From the NCBI GenBank assembly GCA_018694455.1, contig JABHNP010000120.1, forward strand, positions 1 through 12,022: a stretch of DNA of 12,022 bases. Reading direction: 5' to 3'. This document shows positions 7,534 through 12,022 of the stretch, in pieces. This stretch comes from Planctomycetaceae bacterium (GTDB lineage: Bacteria; Planctomycetota; Planctomycetia; Pirellulales; UBA1268). Position 1 is the first letter of the stretch. Every line of letters begins with the position of its first letter. Below the pieces are notes generated by a model. The model was not told the origin of the DNA and searched no databases. It saw only the letters and a list, made by a program, of their open reading frames with translations. Both the position numbers and the translations under genes were made by a program.

Positions 7534-8826
7534 CTAGTTGGAAAGGCGGTACTTCACTCTTCCAGAAACGATTGTGGCTACAGCCCGACCGCGTAACGTC
7601 CACCCGTCAAAAGGTGAATTTACACTTTTGGATGCAAAAGACTCAGCATTCACCTGCCATTCGCGGGAAGGATCGATGAGCGTCACATCAGCAACTGCTC
7701 CTGGCCTTAAAGTACCTCGATTTACGCCAAGAATTCGTGCCGGCAACAGGCTTATTGCCTCAACAAATCGAGACCAGTCTATTCGGCCCGACTCAATCAA
7801 TCGCATCACGGAGAGCCCCACTGCTGTTTCAAGACCAAGAATGCCAAACGGTGCTCGGTCCAGTTCGAGTAATTTTTTTTCAGGTGCATGGGGTGCATGA
7901 TCTGTGGCAATACAATCGATTGTGCCGTCAGCGATACCAGCAAGAATACCTTCAACATCTTTTGCTGTCCGTAACGGTGGACTCATTTTAAAGTTCGAGT
8001 CAAATCCTCGTAAAGATTCGTCTGTAAGCGTAAAGTGATGCGGACAAGCTTCTGCAGTCACCCGAATACCACGTGCCTTGGCCTCTCGAATGAGATCGAC
8101 CCCTTGAGCTGTTGAAACGTGCATCACGTGCAAGCGGCCGCCCGTCACGTCTGCGAGTGCGATATCTCGACCAATCATCACTTCTTCCGCAGCAGCTGGC
8201 ATACCCTTGAGGCCAAGAGACATGGAAACAAGTCCCTCATTCATGACCCCACCATGAGAAAGCTCTAAAACTTCTTCATGCGCTAAGATCGGCTTGTCAA
8301 ACATCTTGCAATACTCGAAAGCCCGACGCATCAACTCCGCATCGTACACTGGTGATCCATCGTCACTAAATGCTACAGCGCCCGATTCAACCAATTGACC
8401 GATTTCAGCAAGTTCTTTCCCCTCCCTTTCACGGCTCACACACGCAACAACAAAGACATTACAGGTATCAGCTCGTGCCGCCTTCTGACGAATAAACTCA
8501 ACATTCGCCTGAGTATCTATTGATGGCTCTGTATTAGGAATGCATGCAACACTTGTAAAGCCCCCGGCAAGAGCCGCTTTTGTTCCAGTCTCGATCGTTT
8601 CATCTTCTTCACGACCAGGCTCACGAAGATGCACGTGCATATCGATAAGGCCTGGAGTGACGATAAGCCCATGTGCGTCAATTGTCTCATCAACTTTGCC
8701 TAGAGACTGACTCCCCTCGTGGCCAATAGACATAATGGAGCCATCGCAAATGAGCACATCATCTACTCGATCAATTCCCTGATCTGGATCAACTACCCGT
8801 CCACCCCGAATCAACATGGATGCCAT
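7534..8826 (-). CDS. pyrC: Dihydroorotase, class I
   Basis: A 430-residue enzyme that interconverts N-carbamoyl-aspartate and dihydroorotate, the third step of UMP synthesis, in the cytoplasm. It has the amidohydrolase zinc motif GLIDMHVHLREPG (59-71; H64, H66), PNTEPSID (97-104), FSDDG (153-157; an Asp in the position that bridges metals in the Aquifex-type enzyme), metal histidines H183 (LAHEE) and H236 (MHVSTA), and the catalytic IATDHAPH (306-313; D309). Length and motifs fit the class I long form, not the E. coli form of about 350 residues. An upstream in-frame start at 8889 lies inside pyrB. The ATG at 8826 overlaps the pyrB stop in TAATG and is chosen because the family begins near xxLIRGGRVVDP. 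A functional enzyme is expected, since all ligands are present. Confidence 0.95.
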   Translation of the reverse strand: MASMLIRGGRVVDPDQGIDRVDDVLICDGSIMSIGHEGSQSLGKVDETIDAHGLIVTPGLIDMHVHLREPGREEDETIETGTKAALAGGFTSVACIPNTEPSIDTQANVEFIRQKAARADTCNVFVVACVSREREGKELAEIGQLVESGAVAFSDDGSPVYDAELMRRAFEYCKMFDKPILAHEEVLELSHGGVMNEGLVSMSLGLKGMPAAAEEVMIGRDIALADVTGGRLHVMHVSTAQGVDLIREAKARGIRVTAEACPHHFTLTDESLRGFDSNFKMSPPLRTAKDVEGILAGIADGTIDCIATDHAPHAPEKKLLELDRAPFGILGLETAVGLSVMRLIESGRIDWSRFVEAISLLPARILGVNRGTLRPGAVADVTLIDPSREWQVNAESFASKSVNSPFDGWTLRGRAVATIVSGRVKYRLSN

Positions 8827-9854
8827 TACTTCTGTCCCTTGTTTTTTGAAGAGTCTACTTTTTTGAGTGTATTTCTCTGCACTCCGCAAATGAGCCAGAG
8901 TACTGCCATCCGCACAGCGAGTCCATTTGTAACCTGATCTAAAATCAATGACTGCGGACAGTCAGCCACATCAGCTGTCACCTCGACACCACGGTTAATC
9001 GGACCGGGTGCCAGAATGACGAGATCATCTTTTGCACGACGAAGCCTGTCACTGTTCATCGCATACAAATGAGCATATTCACGAACGGAGGGAAACGGGC
9101 GTGTTTTTTGACGTTCAAACTGTATTCGCAAAAGGTTGAGCACATCACATCTGGGTAAAATTGCATCAAGGTCATGCGAAACCTCTACTCCAAACTCTTG
9201 CCAACTATCTGAAACAAGAGTGGGCGGCCCACAAAGAATTACTTTTGCGCCGAGTTTGGTAAGTCCCCATAAATTTGAACGCGCTGTTCGGCTATGTGCA
9301 ATATCACCGACAAGACCCACTGTAAGCCCTTTAAGATCACCGAGCCGTTCTCGAATCGAAAAAATATCGAGTAATCCTTGAGTTGGATGTGCATGTGATC
9401 CATCTCCGGCATTAATAACACCCACATCAAGATGCGATGTCAGAAGATGGGGCGTTCCAGGTGTTCCATGTCGGACGACGACTGCATCAACTCCCATTGC
9501 CTCAAGGTTCTTAGCTGTATCGATGAACGACTCACCTTTTGACAAACTACTTGTCGACGTAGAAAAATCGATAACATCTGCTCCCAATCGGCGAGCCGCC
9601 AGAGAAAAGCTTGTTTTTGTTCGAGTCGAGTTTTCAAAGAAAAGATTGACGATTGACGCGCCTGACAGAACGTCTATCTTTTTTCGACATCCTTGTGTTG
9701 CTTCTTTGCACAGCCTTGCTGTGTCGAGAATCAGGGTAATCTCTTCAGCCGAAAGCTCCTCTAAATCAAGCAGATGACGATGCATCCAGCCCGCTGGCGG
9801 GAGATCCCCCTGTAGAAGTCCAGACTCGATGGTGGGCGATTTTAATTGCGACAT
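8826..9854 (-). CDS. pyrB: Aspartate carbamoyltransferase catalytic subunit
   Basis: A 342-residue enzyme that condenses carbamoyl phosphate with aspartate, the committed step of pyrimidine synthesis. Its diagnostic sites are complete: STRTKTSF (76-83, carbamoyl-phosphate loop), the SKGES loop (105-109, K106), HPTQG (156-160), GDIAHSRTARSN (183-194) and LAPGPINRGVEV (281-292). The open frame extends to 9995, but the family-like sequence begins after MSQLKSPTIES, so the ATG at 9854 is preferred; AGGG lies about 9 nt upstream. It is slightly longer than the usual 305-310 residues because of a polar N-terminal leader and a Lys-rich tail. The stop codon overlaps the pyrC start, giving equimolar coupled translation. 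That suits the ATCase-dihydroorotase complexes known from Aquifex-type enzymes. No pyrI regulatory subunit gene is present. Confidence 0.96.
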   Translation of the reverse strand: MSQLKSPTIESGLLQGDLPPAGWMHRHLLDLEELSAEEITLILDTARLCKEATQGCRKKIDVLSGASIVNLFFENSTRTKTSFSLAARRLGADVIDFSTSTSSLSKGESFIDTAKNLEAMGVDAVVVRHGTPGTPHLLTSHLDVGVINAGDGSHAHPTQGLLDIFSIRERLGDLKGLTVGLVGDIAHSRTARSNLWGLTKLGAKVILCGPPTLVSDSWQEFGVEVSHDLDAILPRCDVLNLLRIQFERQKTRPFPSVREYAHLYAMNSDRLRRAKDDLVILAPGPINRGVEVTADVADCPQSLILDQVTNGLAVRMAVLWLICGVQRNTLKKVDSSKNKGQK

Positions 9855-9918
9855 GAAAACGGACCCTACACAGTAAGTTGAAGATAGGCAAAAGAAGTCA
9901 CGCAGGCAGAGTCTACCA

Positions 9919-9935
9919 ACGGCTTGCCGAGCCGT
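9919..9935 (-). promoter_or_regulatory. Inverted repeat in the putative pyrB leader
   Basis: ACGGCT at 9919-9924 and AGCCGT at 9930-9935 form a perfect 6-bp GC-rich stem with a 5-nt loop, 65-81 nt upstream of the pyrB start. It could be an operator or part of an attenuator. It has no run of T residues after it in the pyrB direction, so a terminator role is unsupported. Palindromes of this size also occur by chance. Confidence 0.25.
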
Positions 9936-9976
9936 CATTACCTGAGAATGCTGGACTTGCTCCAGGGCCAAAAAAA

Positions 9977-10050
9977 GTTCTACCTTCTTGTTCACACGTT
10001 GTTATGGCTACGGCTTTCCCACCATATGAAGCTGAAGCCAGTGGTAGAAC
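9977..10050. repeat. Separated 8-bp inverted repeat upstream of the lipoprotein gene
   Basis: GTTCTACC at 9977-9984 and GGTAGAAC at 10043-10050 are exact inverse complements, 58 nt apart. A small nested GGCTT/AAGCC pair lies between them. They could close a leader RNA stem 28 nt before the start at 10078, or be spaced regulator half-sites. No known riboswitch pattern is recognised. Confidence 0.3.
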
Positions 10051-10077
10051 GGTTTCCCCTCGGTACAGAAAACATCC

Positions 10078-11364
10078 ATGCACCGACCATATCTACAAAT
10101 TTATACAGATCGCCCTACCGCGTTTTCTAATTCTTGTAGCACAAGCTCCGAGAGAATCCGGTTGTGGCTTTTGTTACTCACAGTCAGCATTGGACTCACA
10201 ACTGGATGCAGTTCTGCCATCTCAATGCGGGAAGCGATACGAGACAGCATAGAGCAAGCTGCTAGAGTTTCTCAGCTCACCGTCATCAGTGACATTGAAA
10301 CCAACTCATCAGATGAGACACTTTTCGATGAGGCTGCGACCGCGTCGTACGCACCAGAATCCCTCAGCACACCAGAATACATTGACGAGGATCAATTTGA
10401 TCACCGTGAATCAGAAGATGTCTCTCTCGATATTGAAACTGCAGTCAGCACACTCTCTGAAACCGGTGTACTAGATGCAGCATCAAAAGCTGCTCTCGTC
10501 GAAACACTTGAAATGACTCCTGAGGCTGATTGGCCAATTGTCATCGAAGAGTTTACTACCACACTCAATACGCTTCGGGTAACTGAAACCGCACCTGCTC
10601 TTTATACCGACACATCAGCAGATGCTTCAGAAATCAAAAGACCTGATGCAGATGACCCTTCAAGCATTTCGGCCTATTCTGCGAATCCCGAAGAAGCGGC
10701 TACTTCCGAAGTGACACCAGACACGCTCACTGCTCCTTCACTCGACACCGTAAGCTCCGCCATCGGTAATATTGAAAGTAATTACGATAGCGAGGCTACT
10801 GTCTCTTCCTCAGTGCAGCCGCCTCCTGCAGAGCTGCTTGCTGAAACACAACTGGACCAAACAACAGGAGCTGAAACGCCTCCAGGTTCAGAAATTGAAA
10901 TCACCGATGATATGTTGAGTGACTCCCAACAAAAGCAACAGGATTCTCTCGTTATACAACGACCGTGCATTGCACAAAAAGTACTTGGGTGGGGAATGGT
11001 CGAGGCTTTCCCTCAAAACAAAGTATTCCCAGGCAGTGAAGTCCTTGTCTACTTTGAATTGACTGGTATTCAATCCAAGAACGTGAATCAAGGTTTCGAA
11101 ACCAGTATCGAAACAACTCTACGACTTGACGATGCAGCCGGCAAACGACTGCACAGTTGGTCATTCCCTCCTTTGGTGGAGGTCTGCGCCTCCATTCGTC
11201 GTGATTATTTTGCTCGATTCTTCGTAAGCCTTCCGAGCAGTCTCCCCCCTGGCGATCATCAACTTGTCCTGACCGTGACTGACTCACATGCAGGAACCAC
11301 AGCGGAAACAGTTCTGCCATTTGGCATTGCTCCGAGTGGGTCTGCATCTTCAACGGCTCAGTAA
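10078..11364 (+). CDS. Acidic, Ser/Thr/Glu-rich lipoprotein-like envelope protein
   Basis: A 428-residue protein of unknown function. A long n-region with Arg residues leads into a hydrophobic core (LWLLLLTVSIGL, 29-40) and TTGC-SS, a plausible but slightly non-consensus lipobox with Cys44. Serine after the Cys would suit outer-membrane sorting. Residues 50-290 are low in hydrophobics and very rich in Asp, Glu, Ser and Thr, with a short helical patch (about 115-165). They look like a disordered, acidic spacer. From about 293 to 417 a compact domain follows (IAQKVLGWGMVEAF, then FPGSEVLVYFELTG and LPPGDHQLVLTVTDS), alternating beta-type strands like an Ig-type or jelly-roll fold. It ends in a Gly/Ser tail. 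No sequence family is recognised. The start at 10078 lacks a Shine-Dalgarno sequence; no better start precedes the signal. It is transcribed away from pyrB as an apparent single gene. Confidence 0.75.
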   Translation: MHRPYLQIYTDRPTAFSNSCSTSSERIRLWLLLLTVSIGLTTGCSSAISMREAIRDSIEQAARVSQLTVISDIETNSSDETLFDEAATASYAPESLSTPEYIDEDQFDHRESEDVSLDIETAVSTLSETGVLDAASKAALVETLEMTPEADWPIVIEEFTTTLNTLRVTETAPALYTDTSADASEIKRPDADDPSSISAYSANPEEAATSEVTPDTLTAPSLDTVSSAIGNIESNYDSEATVSSSVQPPPAELLAETQLDQTTGAETPPGSEIEITDDMLSDSQQKQQDSLVIQRPCIAQKVLGWGMVEAFPQNKVFPGSEVLVYFELTGIQSKNVNQGFETSIETTLRLDDAAGKRLHSWSFPPLVEVCASIRRDYFARFFVSLPSSLPPGDHQLVLTVTDSHAGTTAETVLPFGIAPSGSASSTAQ

Positions 11365-11420
11365 AAAGAATCCTGAATGTCTCCGTTGTCATTGCCGTGG
11401 CGTTGGCATCAGTTCCGGTG

Positions 11421-11449
11421 GCTGCCTGCCGGCAGCATCTTCTTTCTTC
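11421..11449 (+). terminator. Terminator-like hairpin after the lipoprotein gene
   Basis: GCTGCC (11421-11426) and GGCAGC (11431-11436) form a perfect GC-rich 6-bp stem with a TGCC loop, 56 nt after the stop codon at 11364. The following bases, ATCTTCTTTCTTC, are T-rich but interrupted by C, so this is a weak intrinsic terminator at best. Confidence 0.35.
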
Positions 11450-11688
11450 ACAAACTCACGATCGGTCGCCGCCGGCCCCGCCATCCTAAGTGGAAAATCC
11501 TATCGTTGAAACAGGCTTGCCATCACTGTCGCGATTGCGCAACGTGTTTCCTGTAATTGCACATATAACAAAACTGACTTTGTGAGAATGCATTGTGCTT
11601 CAAGTAATCTTAGGAATATAAGTTCGCCTTCTGAACAGAAAAGCTGAGCGACCCGTACTGTTTCCAACGCCTTCGGTAGAATACTTTC

Positions 11689-12022
11689 TCAGGACCACTC
11701 TGCCTGCCGACGAGCTTGGCGATATGCATTCATAACCTTTACTGTTTGAATTCATAACCTTTACTGTTTGATCAGCGAGTTCAATTTCGACGGGTACCGC
11801 CTTGTACTCTTGGACTTCAGGACCTGCTATCGATTTCCCTATTGGCAGTGGTGACGGGACGGTGAGATCTGGCCCCCTTGTTGCTGAAGTACAATCCATC
11901 AGCAACTGATTTCTCCTGCCAGGGCTCTGCATTCACAGAAAATTGCAGCACTACGCGAATCAGACTCAGGCACGATATGAACTGTGGAAATAGACTTCGT
12001 GATGGTGATACTTGTTTCATCG
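11689..12022 (-). pseudogene. Possible decayed gene, protein-like fragments in three frames
   Basis: Read on the - strand from the window edge, one frame (12021 to a stop at 11899) gives ITKSISTVHIVPESDSRSAA. A second (12020-11817) gives EKSVADGLYFSNKGA. A third gives LPIGKSIAGPEVQEYKAVPV then EIELADQTVKV. These are the only protein-like stretches here and they follow one another in order. If one copy of the 22-bp duplication is removed, the third frame continues as MNAYRQARRQAEWS and stops at 11689-11691; with both copies it runs to 11600 in unremarkable sequence. This fits a gene inactivated by frameshifts, or errors in the sequence. No family is recognised, and the 5' end lies beyond the window. 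Confidence 0.25.
11728..11771. repeat. Perfect 22-bp tandem duplication
   Basis: Bases 11728-11749 are repeated exactly and without a gap at 11750-11771; each copy starts ATTCATAACC and ends CTGTTTGA. Two identical adjacent copies suggest a recent slippage or duplication. Because 22 is not a multiple of three, the second copy shifts any reading frame through it. Confidence 0.97.

Larger units (their letters stand above)
9855..10077. other. Divergent spacer between pyrB and lipoprotein gene
   Basis: These 223 bp should hold the pyrB promoter and leader (- strand) and the promoter of the lipoprotein gene (+ strand). No clear sigma-70 hexamer pair stands out on either strand. Two inverted repeats occur and are listed separately. 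An open frame at 9878-10252 (+) crosses the spacer but its product is not protein-like, so I do not call it. Confidence 0.5.
11365..12022. other. Right-edge 650 bp without a convincing intact gene
   Basis: The first 120 bp are more GC-rich than the surroundings and contain a hairpin. The rest is AT-richer and contains a tandem repeat. Frames on both strands are short. A 59-codon + frame at 11377-11556 begins 12 nt after the lipoprotein stop, but its Trp/Arg/His/Cys-rich product looks random. Protein-like sequence appears only on the - strand, broken over three frames (see the pseudogene entry). Confidence 0.6.

Noticed and set aside
9855..9995. N-terminal extension of pyrB by 47 residues
   Set aside because: Cys/Phe/Val-rich sequence unlike ATCase N-termini; the ATG at 9854 with a nearby AGGG fits the family better.
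9878..10252. 124-codon + frame across the pyrB/lipoprotein spacer
   Set aside because: It overlaps the signal-peptide coding region of the lipoprotein in another frame, and its product lacks domain-like order.
11364..11489. Lipoprotein-signal-like run (VIAVALASVPVAAC) in a third + frame
   Set aside because: No usable start codon precedes it and the frame stops 24 codons after the Cys.
11377..11556. 59-codon + frame after the lipoprotein gene, ending in a Cys/His-rich tail
   Set aside because: The CHHCRDCATC ending hints at metal binding, but the rest is Trp/Arg/His-rich as in random translation of GC-rich DNA, and no Shine-Dalgarno sequence or homologue is evident.
1..12022. CRISPR arrays, insertion sequences, integrase or attachment sites
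   Set aside because: No spaced direct repeats, transposase motifs or flanking inverted repeats were found by eye on either strand.

Overview
The window looks like a chromosomal piece of a bacterium of the Planctomycetota. Three observations point that way. There is a run of tetrahydromethanopterin/methanofuran-type cofactor genes, known in bacteria mainly from methylotrophs and planctomycetes. There is a secreted protein resembling the planctomycete-restricted DUF1598 family. Most start codons also lack a clear Shine-Dalgarno sequence. Base composition is moderate and gene density is high. The taxonomic call is an inference from gene content; no rRNA or other phylogenetic marker is present.

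Region 1 (1-3330, + strand) is a compact, apparently co-transcribed run. It opens with the 3' part of a Rieske [2Fe-2S] domain fused to a SufT/MIP18-type (DUF59) domain, probably the end of a SUF iron-sulfur assembly operon lying upstream. Three genes follow that match the last steps of methanofuran-core assembly: an ATP-grasp ligase (MfnD-like), a COG1548-type hydantoinase/ASKHA-fold enzyme (MfnF-like) and an amino-acid-kinase-fold enzyme (MfnE-like). Gaps are 24 nt, 19 nt and an ATGA overlap. Together they should join a glutamylated tyramine or tyrosine moiety to an aminomethyl-furan diphosphate, giving the C1 carrier of formaldehyde/formate oxidation.

Region 2 (3361-7030) holds a secreted DUF1598-like protein on the - strand, convergent with the mfn operon. 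It is divergent from a large FHA-GAF-AAA+-Fis sigma-54 activator on the + strand. The roughly 300-bp divergent spacer carries three short inverted repeats.

Region 3 (7047-9854, - strand) is a pyrimidine operon: pyrB (aspartate carbamoyltransferase), pyrC (class I dihydroorotase, coupled through TAATG) and a YacP-like NYN-domain RNase 10 nt downstream.

Region 4 (9855-12022, + strand) is a divergent spacer with inverted repeats, then an acidic Ser/Thr/Glu-rich lipoprotein-like gene with a C-terminal beta-rich domain. The final 650 bp contain no convincing intact gene. They hold a terminator-like hairpin, a perfect 22-bp tandem duplication, and a minus-strand stretch of protein-like sequence split over three frames that may be a decayed gene.

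The most notable items are the Rieske-SufT fusion, its linkage to a bacterial methanofuran gene set, and the possible decayed gene with the 22-bp duplication at the right edge. I see no mobile element, CRISPR array, tRNA or rRNA.
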